Both the position numbers and the translations under genes were made by a program. A stretch of 43,214 bases of DNA from NCBI GenBank assembly GCA_945937975.1, contig CAMEUD010000002.1:1-43214 (forward strand). The letters are read 5' to 3'. Position 1 is the stretch's first letter. Each line of letters begins with the position of its first letter. The notes under the pieces are model-generated. The model worked only from the letters and a program-made list of their open reading frames with translations. It had not been told where the DNA came from and made no database searches. Positions 31,948-40,257 of this stretch are shown here, piece after piece. This DNA comes from an uncultured Clostridia bacterium. GTDB taxonomy: Bacteria; Bacillota; Clostridia; Christensenellales; UBA1242.

Positions 31948-34224
31948 TTAATATACCTTTGCAACCAAAATTGTCATATCATCAAGAGCAATTCCGTGGT
32001 TATTTTCAACTGCTTTGTCCATAAGTTCGTCTGCTACTTCTTGTGGACTATATGAGTTTATATTGTTTATATAATTCGCCATTTCTTCATCGCTTGCAAA
32101 ACTATCTGTAACACCATCAGTTGTAATAATAATCATATCACCGCTATATAGCATTGAACTTTTTATTGTTGGAACAATGTTAGACACAATGCCAAGTGGA
32201 AGTGCATTGCAAGAAATTGTGGAAATTGTATCTTTGTGTTTTATATATCCATTTGTTGCACCCAACTTAATAAAATCTACCCCACCTGTTTTTAGGTCAA
32301 TTATTGACATATCCAAGCATGAGAATATATTGTCATTACCAAGTGCCAAAAACTTATTTACAATAGATAATATAACTTCATTTTCAAAACCAGCTTTATA
32401 AAAGTTTTCAATAAGTCCAATAGCAGTTTCACTTGCTTTTTGAGCTTTTTCACCACTACCCATACCATCACAAAGTGCCATCAAAATTTTGCCATCTTCC
32501 ATTCTTACAATAGAATAGCAATCTCCACTTTTTTGAGATGATGATTTTGTCATCGCACTAGTACCAAAAATCACATTGTATTTTGGTGCAGGTTTTAGAT
32601 TTAAAATTTTCCAGCCAGCGTGTTCACTAACATTTTCTGTTTCGACTGACATTTTTGTGTTACAAACTTTTGAAACAACTTGCACAATTTTTGATTTTAA
32701 ACTATCTTCGTTTTTAACTTCCAAAACTGCATTAACATCATTTGTATCATGATAAACTATGGCATCACTGCAAAGAATATCATTATACAAAAGTTCATCA
32801 ATTATTTCTTTTTCCATACCTTTGTCAAAATCAACATTTTTACCTATATCATTTGACAAGTTTTTCATAACAGTACTTATTCCATATAATTGTTCACTAA
32901 TTAATATTTTGCTAGAATCCAAACTATTTACCATTTGGGCATAACTTTTGTATTGTTCCAATAGGTTGTTTATTTCATACACCATTTGATTTACTTTAAA
33001 ACATCTACTTGTAAGAACGCTTGGAATATCTAATAATGTTACCCTGCCTTTTTCGTAACCAACATTAATTAAATTTGCAAGAATTTTATTTGTTTCTTCA
33101 CTATATTGCTTTAAACATTTTGATTTGTTTTCACAATCACTACACATCATTCCTTTTGTTTCTGTAAGCATTAAAGTTTTTAAATCACTTTCACTTGTCT
33201 TATCTTTTATCATCGACCTATAAACTTTATCCATTTCTGCAAATATTTGACTTAGGTTATTAAGTTTTTTATAAATTGTTTTTCTGTTTCGATTGATAAG
33301 AGTTTCGGTACTTCGCTTACAAAAACTTGAATTGTATTTTTCTATCATACTAACATAGTATTTTTTTGGTATACACAAACAAATTAAAAAAGTTAATACA
33401 CTTGGAATTAAAACTAGATATGAATTTGTGTAATAAAAATTAAAGTAGTAATTACAAAGCACATCACAAACAATAAGTGCTAACCCACAAAATACTCTGT
33501 GTTTTCCACGAAAACAATTTACTCCCAACCAAATAATTAAACTTGGTGCAAGAAGGTATGGATTGTTATCATAAAGAACTGTTCCCAAACTAAACACCAT
33601 ACTAACAAGCAAACTATCAAACATTGGCAAAACAAGAGAAGAAAATAGTATGCAAAACATAAGTGCAAATTTTATCACTGAAAATTCGTAAAAATTAAAA
33701 TAACATAAACCACAAGGAATACTTACCAAAAACATAGAAAGACAAATAACCTGCGACATTGTAAGTCTTTTTGAAAATCCACGAACAACAACACTTTCAA
33801 AAATTTTCATACACGAGAACATATACAAAAGTCCAAAAACAAGTTCAACGAAAACTATCCAAATTTTTTGTCCACTATATATTTTTAAAAAGACATTTAA
33901 GAACGAACAAATAAGTGCATACACAAGCATTAGCATTGGTTTTATTGGCTTTTTTAATTTGTAATGTATTCCATAGATAATGCACATAACTACGCACATA
34001 AATATTGCAGAATATAAATCAAACAAATTAAAATTGCTTATATAACTTGCTCCAATATATAAAGATGAAAGTGCCAAAATGTTTTGATTGCACCAAATTA
34101 ACGCAAAATAAACACCAAATGTAAATGGGTTTATTGTATTATTGATTTTTGCTTTAAATAATATATAAAAAATAAGTAAATAAATAAAATATTGTGCTAG
34201 TTTTAACCATTTGTTTTGTTTCAT
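31948..34224 (-). CDS. spoIIE: Stage II sporulation protein E
   Basis: 758 aa from the chosen start. About ten membrane helices fill the first ~300 residues, then a regulatory segment with a cysteine cluster (MCSDCENKSKC), then a C-terminal PP2C-type phosphatase (SGDCYSIVRMEDGKI, LCDGMGSGEKA, ITTDGVTDS, LDDMTILV). SpoIIE dephosphorylates SpoIIAA-P to release sigma-F in the forespore and acts at the polar septum. An upstream in-frame TTG at 34234 is unlikely as start, because its own bases are part of the GGAGG SD serving the ATG at 34222-34224. The upstream region holds Spo0A-box matches, repeats and a large hairpin. Confidence 0.95.
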   Translation of the reverse strand: MKQNKWLKLAQYFIYLLIFYILFKAKINNTINPFTFGVYFALIWCNQNILALSSLYIGASYISNFNLFDLYSAIFMCVVMCIIYGIHYKLKKPIKPMLMLVYALICSFLNVFLKIYSGQKIWIVFVELVFGLLYMFSCMKIFESVVVRGFSKRLTMSQVICLSMFLVSIPCGLCYFNFYEFSVIKFALMFCILFSSLVLPMFDSLLVSMVFSLGTVLYDNNPYLLAPSLIIWLGVNCFRGKHRVFCGLALIVCDVLCNYYFNFYYTNSYLVLIPSVLTFLICLCIPKKYYVSMIEKYNSSFCKRSTETLINRNRKTIYKKLNNLSQIFAEMDKVYRSMIKDKTSESDLKTLMLTETKGMMCSDCENKSKCLKQYSEETNKILANLINVGYEKGRVTLLDIPSVLTSRCFKVNQMVYEINNLLEQYKSYAQMVNSLDSSKILISEQLYGISTVMKNLSNDIGKNVDFDKGMEKEIIDELLYNDILCSDAIVYHDTNDVNAVLEVKNEDSLKSKIVQVVSKVCNTKMSVETENVSEHAGWKILNLKPAPKYNVIFGTSAMTKSSSQKSGDCYSIVRMEDGKILMALCDGMGSGEKAQKASETAIGLIENFYKAGFENEVILSIVNKFLALGNDNIFSCLDMSIIDLKTGGVDFIKLGATNGYIKHKDTISTISCNALPLGIVSNIVPTIKSSMLYSGDMIIITTDGVTDSFASDEEMANYINNINSYSPQEVADELMDKAVENNHGIALDDMTILVAKVY

Positions 34225-34344
34225 AAAATCCTCCAAATTCGCTTACAAAAAAATGATAAAATAATTTGAAGATATTTTAAAACAATAAAATTAGGATATT
34301 TATTAAATAAATGTCATATTTTTTACTTAATTTATGTTATTTTT

Positions 34345-34438
34345 TGTCAATTTATTTATTTTTTATTTTTCGACAATTTTTATAATTTAAAATGGAAAAG
34401 ATTTTTTTATTTGCTCGACAAATTTACTCCGTTTGACA
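34345..34438 (-). promoter_or_regulatory. Candidate Spo0A-controlled promoter region of spoIIE
   Basis: On the spoIIE strand, a perfect 0A box TGTCGAA lies at 34369-34375. One-mismatch copies lie at 34414-34420 (TGTCGAG), 34432-34438 (TGTCAAA) and, outside this span, 34521-34527 (TGTCGAG). A TTGACA -35 (34345-34350) is 18 bp downstream of the perfect box. No good -10 lies at 17 bp, only A/T-rich candidates at 21-24 bp, and long spacers are known for Spo0A-activated sigma-A promoters. Confidence 0.5.
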
Positions 34439-34642
34439 AATACAAAAGAATGAAAAAGAACCCCAAGAACGAGACTCAATATTTTTACATAAAAACTAAA
34501 AAATAACAGCATATTCAAGGCTCGACAAATTCGCCAGCCTTGATAGAAATAAAAATGAAAAAAGAGCACAAAATTCGAGGTTCAATACATTTGTTAGTTT
34601 TGATAAAAATACTAAAAAATGAAAAAGAACCCCAAGAACGAG
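34413..34642. repeat. Degenerate ~61 bp tandem repeats
   Basis: Three recognisable units (34413-34473, 34519-34579, 34579-34642) share a core CTCGACAAATT or variant, then TTGATA-AAATA, then AATGAAAAAGA and CCCCAAGAACGAG. A more decayed partial copy lies between the first two. Unit 2 carries the inverted pair CAAGGCT/AGCCTTG. Leftward, the units encode similar hydrophobic peptides, but these are interrupted by stops and have no SD. Confidence 0.65.
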
Positions 34643-34743
34643 GCTCGGTGAGTTCCAACACGCAGGAGTTTGCTAACGCAAATGACTGTGTGTTGGATGC
34701 TCACCAGTAAACAAAGTTATTGGGAGTCCTTTTTCATTTTTTT
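34614..34743. repeat. Large multi-stem palindrome between the TM2 gene and spoIIE
   Basis: Outer arms AATGAAAAAG.../...CTTTTTCATT run inward through CCCCAAGAAC/GTTATTGGGAG. Next come GGTGAG/CTCACC (34647-34652/34700-34705) and TCCAACAC/TGTGTTGGA, then an apical TTTGC TAAC GCAAA hairpin (34669-34682). The right arm is an inverted copy of the tandem-repeat end and includes the last codons and stop of the TM2 gene. Confidence 0.75.
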
Positions 34744-35189
34744 ATATAGACAGGAATTTTAAACCGATATATACACACATCAACAATATCAAATAACCAC
34801 ATAAATGCTTGAATACCTGTTATTAGCATTAAAAGTGTACTTATTTCCACTGGAGTTATACTATTTATACTTAAATAACACGCTATTGCAGATATAAGCC
34901 CAAATACCAACATCAAAAATGCTTTTTTATATCTTCCAACATAAAAGCAATGTGCTCCAAAAAAGCCAAGAAAGATTGTGTATAATATAAGTTTTGAGCG
35001 TTTTAAATCACTTGGTGTATCCTTTATATAAACAACATCTTTTCCATTACCTTCTTTTATTGCAAGTTTGGCATCTCTGTTTGTGGCAAGTTTAAGTCGT
35101 TCAAAAATAAGCCCACAACCAGTGCACCTTACATCTTGTTCTAAATGTTTTGTCCCACAGCGTGGACATTTTTGTCTTAATGCTCTCAT
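34734..35189 (-). CDS. Zinc-ribbon protein with TM2 domain
   Basis: 151 aa from the chosen start. An N-terminal zinc ribbon has CPRCG and CTGCG pairs, followed by a linker and three hydrophobic segments. The GFFGAHCFYVGRYKKA block is a TM2-domain signature (helix, short turn with aromatic-glycine pattern, helix). I prefer the ATG at 35187-35189, which overlaps the upstream stop as ATGA; the in-frame ATG at 35219 adds ten residues and lacks an SD. It is co-transcribed with the PH-domain gene, which carries the same ribbon type at its end. The last codons lie within a large palindrome. Function unknown, membrane-associated. Confidence 0.8.
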   Translation of the reverse strand: MRALRQKCPRCGTKHLEQDVRCTGCGLIFERLKLATNRDAKLAIKEGNGKDVVYIKDTPSDLKRSKLILYTIFLGFFGAHCFYVGRYKKAFLMLVFGLISAIACYLSINSITPVEISTLLMLITGIQAFMWLFDIVDVCIYRFKIPVYIKK

Positions 35190-35848
35190 TCTTTTTTTGT
35201 TGCTCCACAAGAAGGACATTTGTTTAACGAACTTTCATAAACACTTCCACAATAAACACAAGTTGTTTTGCCATAAAAACTTGCATCACTTGGAGTGATT
35301 ATAATTTCATTTAATTTTTTGCAAATAAATTTTGCATCTTTTATATCATTAAATATTATTGAATTTTCGTTTGATAATATTGTTATATCTGCAACTCTTG
35401 CAAGTTTGTCAGAAAATGTTTGATTGACTTGGCAAGATGTAATGTTATTTAGGTTTATACTATTTGAAATGAACATATCTTTTCCGTCAATAACAATAAC
35501 TCTTTTGTTTGTTATCACATATTTTATATCTTTTACTTTTGCATATGCTTTTACTATTGATGCAATATAAATCCACACTGGAGCCATATGGAGAGCAAAA
35601 AATGGAATTAAAAACCATAAAAATGCAGAGTTATCCATTGTTGTAACCAATGTTACAATTATGCTTATATCAATAATCGCCCAAATCAATGCAACAGGCA
35701 AAGTTTTTATCGTTCTTTGCATAACAAAACTTCTCTTTTTGGGAGATTGTTGCCATAGCACTTTTTCACCTTTAATCAAAAGGTCATCAACTGATGATTC
35801 TTTATTTTTATCATCATTAACAAAAAATTGTTCATCTAATTTTTTCAT
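35186..35848 (-). CDS. Bacterial PH-domain membrane protein with C-terminal zinc ribbon
   Basis: 220 aa. Two hydrophobic segments (~48-70 and ~76-98) precede a bacterial PH-like domain (YVITNKRVIVIDGKDMF, then INLNNITSCQVNQ). A C-terminal ribbon follows with CVYCG and CPSCG. Such bPH proteins are membrane-associated with no general assigned role. It overlaps the TM2 gene by four bases, so the two are translationally coupled and may form a complex. The ATG lacks an SD and lies 8 bp after a TATACA box, another near-leaderless start. The -35 sits within the rplL terminator. Confidence 0.8.
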   Translation of the reverse strand: MKKLDEQFFVNDDKNKESSVDDLLIKGEKVLWQQSPKKRSFVMQRTIKTLPVALIWAIIDISIIVTLVTTMDNSAFLWFLIPFFALHMAPVWIYIASIVKAYAKVKDIKYVITNKRVIVIDGKDMFISNSINLNNITSCQVNQTFSDKLARVADITILSNENSIIFNDIKDAKFICKKLNEIIITPSDASFYGKTTCVYCGSVYESSLNKCPSCGATKKE

Positions 35849-35856
35849 ATATTATA

Positions 35857-35885
35857 TGTATATCAAAAAATAACAAAAAAATCAA
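35857..35885 (-). promoter_or_regulatory. Promoter of the PH/TM2 operon (near-leaderless)
   Basis: Leftward TTGATT (35880-35885), 17 bp with extended TGA, TATACA (35857-35862). +1 is expected two bases before the ATG at 35848. The -35 is part of the terminator stem next door. Confidence 0.5.
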
Positions 35886-35911
35886 TCCAAATTGCTTGAA
35901 TTGATTTTTTT
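35877..35911 (-). terminator. Terminator of rplJ-rplL
   Basis: AAATCAATTCAAG/TTGGATTGATTT-type stem with U7 run in the leftward direction. Confidence 0.88.
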
Positions 35912-35937
35912 CATACAAATCTCTATATATGTTAAAA

Positions 35938-36303
35938 TTACTTAAGTTCTACAACTGCGCCAGCTTCTTTAAGTTTTGCTTCGATAGCTTTAGCTTCTTC
36001 TGCTGGAACATTTTCTTTAACATTTGCAGGAGCACCATCAACAAGTGCTTTTGCTTCGCCAAGACCAAGTCCTGTGATTTCTCTAACTGCTTTGATTGCA
36101 GCGATTTTGTTTGCGCCAGCTTCTTTAAGAACAACTGTAAATTCAGTTTTTTCTTCAGCTGCTGCTGCAGGAGCTGCACCACCAGCTACTACTGCTGCTG
36201 CGGCACTAACACCAAATTCTTCTTCTAATTTTTTAACAAGGTCGTTTAATTCTACGACTGTCATTCCTTTAACTTCTTCAACAAATTTATTAAGATCTGC
36301 CAT
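35938..36303 (-). CDS. rplL: 50S ribosomal protein L7/L12
   Basis: 121 aa. An N-terminal dimerisation helix (VVELNDLVKKLEEEF), an alanine-rich hinge (AAAAVVAGGAAPAAAAEE) and the C-terminal factor-binding domain (KTEFTVVLKEAGANKIAAIK and GLGLGEAKALVDGAP). It forms the multimeric stalk that recruits elongation factors. It follows rplJ by 38 bp. A terminator comes directly after, so rpoB does not follow here. Confidence 0.98.
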   Translation of the reverse strand: MADLNKFVEEVKGMTVVELNDLVKKLEEEFGVSAAAAVVAGGAAPAAAAEEKTEFTVVLKEAGANKIAAIKAVREITGLGLGEAKALVDGAPANVKENVPAEEAKAIEAKLKEAGAVVELK

Positions 36304-36341
36304 TTTTTTATACTTCCTTTTTTTATATTTTTATTTTTTTA

Positions 36342-36827
36342 TTATTGTTTGTCTGCAATAGCTTTAAGACATACTGCCAAGCCACGCATAGGTGATGAAA
36401 GCATACCAACAAGTTGAGCAAGTAATACTTCTCTTGATGGGATACTTGCAAGTTTTTTAACTTCATTTGCATCAATAACTGCACCGTTGTAAATACCAAA
36501 CTTGATTGGGAATTCGCAGTTTTCTGCTTTTGCACCAACAACAAGTTTTGCAGGAGCAACTTCATCTTCATATCCGAAAGCGATTGCGTTTGTTCCTTCC
36601 AAATAACTATCACAACCTGTGAATCCAAGTTCATTTAATGCACGAAGAATAAGTCTGTTTTTGTAAACTCTGTATTCTGCGCTATTTTTTCTGAATTCAG
36701 CACGAAGTTTTGTGTCTTGTTCAACTGTAATTCCACGATAGTCAGCAACAACAACTGTTTTTGCTTTTTGAAGTTTTTCTTTTATTTCTTCGACTAATGC
36801 TTGTTTTGCATCTAAATTTGCACTCAT
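36342..36827 (-). CDS. rplJ: 50S ribosomal protein L10
   Basis: 161 aa, starting MSANLDAKQALVEEIKEKLQ with the typical VVVADYRGITVEQDTKLR block and a C-terminal helix that docks L7/L12. L10 anchors the stalk to 23S rRNA and represses its own operon by binding the leader. AGGAGG precedes the ATG. An L10 leader RNA and strong promoter lie upstream. Unusually, rplK-rplA are not upstream; a PHP-domain gene is. Confidence 0.97.
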   Translation of the reverse strand: MSANLDAKQALVEEIKEKLQKAKTVVVADYRGITVEQDTKLRAEFRKNSAEYRVYKNRLILRALNELGFTGCDSYLEGTNAIAFGYEDEVAPAKLVVGAKAENCEFPIKFGIYNGAVIDANEVKKLASIPSREVLLAQLVGMLSSPMRGLAVCLKAIADKQ

Positions 36828-37001
36828 TATTTTGCCTCCTTTATAGATTTGTATGTTAAAAATTAAAAAAACCTTTCGTGCCGATTAAAAGCAGAAAGGT
36901 TAATATTTTAGCCATTCAAATCTTTACCTCGGCAAGCACATAAATGTTTACGATAATGATATCACTTGCTGTCTATGGACAAAGGATTTATTTAATTTTC
37001 G
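36828..37001 (-). ncRNA. L10 ribosomal protein leader
   Basis: Leftward leader with the conserved GCTTGCCGAGGT region and a CCTTTC/GAAAGG hairpin that encloses GCTTTTAATCGGC and is followed by U7. This is the usual form of the Firmicutes L10 leader, where L10 (with L12) binding favours the terminator. Confidence 0.85.
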
Positions 37002-37007
37002 TGTGTG

Positions 37008-37036
37008 ATTATATCACTATATATATTTTTTGTCAA
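37008..37036 (-). promoter_or_regulatory. Promoter of rplJ-rplL
   Basis: Leftward perfect TTGACA (37031-37036), 17 bp with extended TGA, perfect TATAAT (37008-37013). Confidence 0.85.
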
Positions 37037-37045
37037 CAACTTTTA

Positions 37046-38887
37046 TTAAAGTTCTTTATCTTCTTCTTTATACTCTGTTGTTTCTTCTGTATTTGGTTTG
37101 CAACTATTATTTGAACCAGTTTCTTCAATTAATTCGACATATGTTGAAGTCTTTTTATCTTTACTTGCCTTGCCTGTTTTTGAACTATCTGCAAGATTTG
37201 ATAATTCTTTAAAAAAGATAAAATCTTTTCTTGATATATGATCAACACCTGTCGTGTCAAAATAGTTCTTTACCCCTTCAACAGTCCAACCACGCTTAAC
37301 TATCCATGTTTTGTGTCTATCAAATAATGAATTATCTAATTCAACAGTTCCATTTTGTCTGTTATAAAAACCAATTTGTTGTCTATCTTTGAACCTATGT
37401 TTATTTTTAACCAGCCCAATAAATGGCATATAAACTAATGTGTTATCAATAGCATAAGAATTTGCTTTGTCGATTCTTTGTTGAAGTTCATCTTCTGGCA
37501 TTGTAAACAAATCACCATTTGGACTGTATATAAAACTTTTATCAAAACAGCGTGAGATAATATTTGATGTGTGAAGATTTGGTCCATGGTGGTCGCTTCC
37601 ACCTGTTAAATATAGATTATATTTTCTTGCTATATCATAAAGGACTTTACTTTTTGCACCACTTAAATTTAGTTTGTTAAAGATTTCAAAACCAAAATTA
37701 TTATCGCCCCTTATTTGAATAACTTTTTTAACAAAGTCTTCAATATTTCTTCCAAATGTAAAAGTAATATACATTTGATAAATTTCATCTGCTGAATAAT
37801 TTTTGTTACATGAAGAATTTATTGCAGTAACCTTTGACAAGATTACATATTTATCGATATAAGATAAGTTCCTAAAAGTTTCAAAAGCATTATCTTTTGT
37901 TGTTAAAATAAGTGCATCAACAAACTCATTATTGCAAGCAAGTTCTTCAGTGGCTGTCCTTTTTTTCTTAATGCTGTATGGGTGTGCAATAGCAAAATAT
38001 CCACCTGCATTTCTGGTTGCTTGCATAAATTCATCAAGTTCCCATTTTGAACCATTTATCGCATTATCATTACCCCTTGCAGTAAAATCAAAACATTCTT
38101 CTATTTCAGGCATTTTTCTAAAATTTCTTGTTGGGTAATGTTCTTTTAGATAACTATAAAATTTATTTTTTGCATGTAAACATGATTGTGTGTTATTAAC
38201 AATGAAACCTAAATCTCTAATAGGTATTGTTTCGCCCGTTATATCATCAACTCTCTTTTTTGCCAACAAAATCATTTTGCCAATTTCAATACCAAATCTG
38301 CTTGTTGTTGTGTCATCAATTCTATCATATTTAAAGTTGTATAATCTTGAAAAGGCGTTTAAATCTGGGTGTCCAATATCATATCCATATGCTAATGTGT
38401 GGCATTTTTTGAAAGAAGAAAAACCTTCTTCGTTTATACCCATACATCTTAGCCCTGCATTGACTTCTATGCCTGGTATAAAATCAATTGCTGTATATTT
38501 TTGTGAGTGTTTTTTTATCAATTTTATTGCTTCTTTTGAACCTTGTACATTTTGGTGGTCAGTAATTGAGATGCAACATTTTGTGTTATTAATAATATAA
38601 TCTTTTAATGTTTGAACTTTGTTTCCTGAATTTAATATTAAATCTCGTATTTGTTCTTGCTCTTCTTTTTTGTCTGCGAAATAAGGAGATAACTCAATTA
38701 TAAGTTTGTCTAATTCTTCTTCACTGCCACCTGCCACACATTCGTTTACTCTTTCTATCATTGAATTTTGAACTTTTTTCACAGTTGCGAGTGTGTTTTC
38801 CAAAATTTCTTCTGGCGTTGCATCACAATCCGTTTCAAACGAATAAACACTGTGTATGTGAAGGTCAATAAACAAATAATTTCTCAT
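37046..38887 (-). CDS. Large PHP-domain phosphoesterase-like protein
   Basis: 613 aa. PHP metal ligands are recognisable: H10 and H12 in DLHIHS, D110-H111 in SITDHQN, E141 in IPGIEVNA, a histidine in YFAIAHPYS and the DxH-like GGSDHHGPN late in the protein. An ~85-residue lysine/glutamate-rich helical insertion (~20-105) splits motifs 1 and 2, and a ~170-residue insert precedes AHPYS. The C-terminal ~40 residues are hydrophilic and disordered-looking. PHP enzymes hydrolyse phosphoesters, but the size fits neither HisK-type nor DNA-polymerase PHP proteins, so the substrate is unknown. It is probably co-transcribed with the zinc-ribbon/TPR gene 12 bp upstream; the SD is AAAGGA. Confidence 0.8.
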   Translation of the reverse strand: MRNYLFIDLHIHSVYSFETDCDATPEEILENTLATVKKVQNSMIERVNECVAGGSEEELDKLIIELSPYFADKKEEQEQIRDLILNSGNKVQTLKDYIINNTKCCISITDHQNVQGSKEAIKLIKKHSQKYTAIDFIPGIEVNAGLRCMGINEEGFSSFKKCHTLAYGYDIGHPDLNAFSRLYNFKYDRIDDTTTSRFGIEIGKMILLAKKRVDDITGETIPIRDLGFIVNNTQSCLHAKNKFYSYLKEHYPTRNFRKMPEIEECFDFTARGNDNAINGSKWELDEFMQATRNAGGYFAIAHPYSIKKKRTATEELACNNEFVDALILTTKDNAFETFRNLSYIDKYVILSKVTAINSSCNKNYSADEIYQMYITFTFGRNIEDFVKKVIQIRGDNNFGFEIFNKLNLSGAKSKVLYDIARKYNLYLTGGSDHHGPNLHTSNIISRCFDKSFIYSPNGDLFTMPEDELQQRIDKANSYAIDNTLVYMPFIGLVKNKHRFKDRQQIGFYNRQNGTVELDNSLFDRHKTWIVKRGWTVEGVKNYFDTTGVDHISRKDFIFFKELSNLADSSKTGKASKDKKTSTYVELIEETGSNNSCKPNTEETTEYKEEDKEL

Positions 38888-38899
38888 AGGTTTTTCCTT

Positions 38900-39595
38900 T
38901 TATTTCTTTTCTTCAAGTTTTGATTTTGTATAGTCAATTAAATTTGATTGTATATCAAGTTTTTTTAATTGTTCAAACTCTTGAATTGCTTTTTCATTTT
39001 CGCCAATATTATTTAATGTTATTATATACATTATCTTTGTATAAACATTATCTGCTGGTTTGTACATTTCAACAATGGCTTTTTGATTTTTTAATATGCT
39101 TTTTTGCATACTTTCAATGAATAAATCAATTTGATTTCTTTCTTCAATTTCATCATCATCGTAATCTTCAAATTTACTTAAATTTATCACTTTGATTGTT
39201 GCGAGTTTTAATTCAACTGCTCTATATAAATACCTTATGCTTTCTTCGTAATTTTTTTGACTTGCCATAACATAAGAATAACTTTCATAAAGACTTGGTA
39301 CATATCTTTCAAGTTCATATGTGTCAACCTTGTCAAGATTTTTGATGTAGCCATAATCATACAAATACTTAAATTTGTCAGAATTTGCTATTTCATTAAA
39401 ATTTTGCGGTTTGTCATTTGTTATGTCTTGTGCAATAAATCCACAATGTGGACAAACAGACAAACCAATGTTCTTATAAAAATTAAAACTTGCCAAATCG
39501 TTTTCCGTATAAACAATATCGGCATTAACATCAACTGCAATGTCTACATTCTTTTTACAATTTTGACAAGTTCCTTTAATATATTTTATTTTCAT
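38900..39595 (-). CDS. DUF2225-like zinc-ribbon protein with TPR-like helices
   Basis: About 231 aa. Two cysteine pairs (CQNCKK and CPHCG, ~30 residues apart) form a zinc ribbon, and a helical TPR-like region follows (RYLYRAVELKLATIK and onward). This is the DUF2225 layout. In-frame ATGs lie at 39607, 39601 and 39595. The first overlaps the -10 box (TAAAATGG), so it cannot be the start if that promoter is used. I chose the third (MKIKYIKG), though 39601 is equally compatible with a leaderless start. It is first in an operon with the PHP gene. Function unknown. Confidence 0.75.
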   Translation of the reverse strand: MKIKYIKGTCQNCKKNVDIAVDVNADIVYTENDLASFNFYKNIGLSVCPHCGFIAQDITNDKPQNFNEIANSDKFKYLYDYGYIKNLDKVDTYELERYVPSLYESYSYVMASQKNYEESIRYLYRAVELKLATIKVINLSKFEDYDDDEIEERNQIDLFIESMQKSILKNQKAIVEMYKPADNVYTKIMYIITLNNIGENEKAIQEFEQLKKLDIQSNLIDYTKSKLEEKK

Positions 39596-39605
39596 CTTCA
39601 TCTCC

Positions 39606-39634
39606 ATTTTAGCATAATATTAATTAGTTTTCAA
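39606..39634 (-). promoter_or_regulatory. Promoter of the DUF2225-like/PHP operon
   Basis: Leftward TTGAAA (39629-39634), 17 bp with extended TGC, TAAAAT (39606-39611). +1 is expected at about 39599, within the cluster of in-frame ATGs. Confidence 0.65.
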
Positions 39635-39653
39635 TACCCAACTTATAACAATA

Positions 39654-39690
39654 AAAAATGCAACATCAAAAGATATTGCATTTTTGTTTT
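39654..39690 (-). terminator. Terminator of the four-helix membrane protein gene
   Basis: AAATGCAA/TTGCATTT stem with an inner TATC/GATG extension and U6 leftward. Confidence 0.82.
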
Positions 39691-39692
39691 TA

Positions 39693-40106
39693 TTACTTGT
39701 TTTCTTCTTGTGCCTTATCTTCTTTTGGTTGTTCTTCTTTATAATTCTTGTCTGAAAGAATTGCTGGTATAAAACATAACAAGAATAGTGCAAATAAAAT
39801 TATTTGTGGCAAAAAATATGCCAAGAATGAAACATTAACAAACATAAAAACTGTTCCAAGTATCATTTCAACAATAAAATACATTACACTCATTGTTCCG
39901 ACAGGAAGACCAACAACTTGCTTTTTTATATTATCATGGCTTACATACATAAGTGAAAAATCCATAAATAAGTATGCAAGTGTTACAAAGCCAAATGAAA
40001 TCCAAAATCCTTGTGGAAATGTTTTTGATACCAAAAATACCACCAAGCAATATGTTGCATAAAATATAAGTAATGTGATAGGCAAAATAAGTCTACTTTT
40101 TTTCAT
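39693..40106 (-). CDS. Small four-helix membrane protein of unknown function
   Basis: 137 aa: four hydrophobic helices and a short hydrophilic KEEQPKEDKAQEENK tail, probably cytoplasmic. The start MKKSRLILP is chosen because GGAGGG stands five bases before it; the longer in-frame reading from 40139 begins in the promoter region (extended TGT-TATACT near 40130). No family recognised. It is monocistronic. Confidence 0.75.
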   Translation of the reverse strand: MKKSRLILPITLLIFYATYCLVVFLVSKTFPQGFWISFGFVTLAYLFMDFSLMYVSHDNIKKQVVGLPVGTMSVMYFIVEMILGTVFMFVNVSFLAYFLPQIILFALFLLCFIPAILSDKNYKEEQPKEDKAQEENK

Positions 40107-40257
40107 AAATTCCCTCCAAACTCGTATAAAGTATAACATAAAAATTTATGAAATAAAAACAAATATTATAACTTTTAGCGTTTTAATTTGTAATATTAGA
40201 GAAATACCTAATCATTTTTATTAAAATAAAATTATATACAACTTTGAACCTTTATAG

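Noticed and set aside
34225..34236. SpoIIE starting at the upstream TTG (34234-34236)
   Set aside because: That TTG is part of TTGGAGG, which is the SD for the ATG at 34222-34224.
34387..34569. 60-codon leftward reading frame in the repeat region
   Set aside because: It is made of the degenerate hydrophobic repeats, has no SD or promoter, and neighbouring repeat units carry stops.
35929..36361. Frames opposite and out of phase with rplL
   Set aside because: Products of the alanine-rich rplL codons read in other frames. rplL itself is certain.
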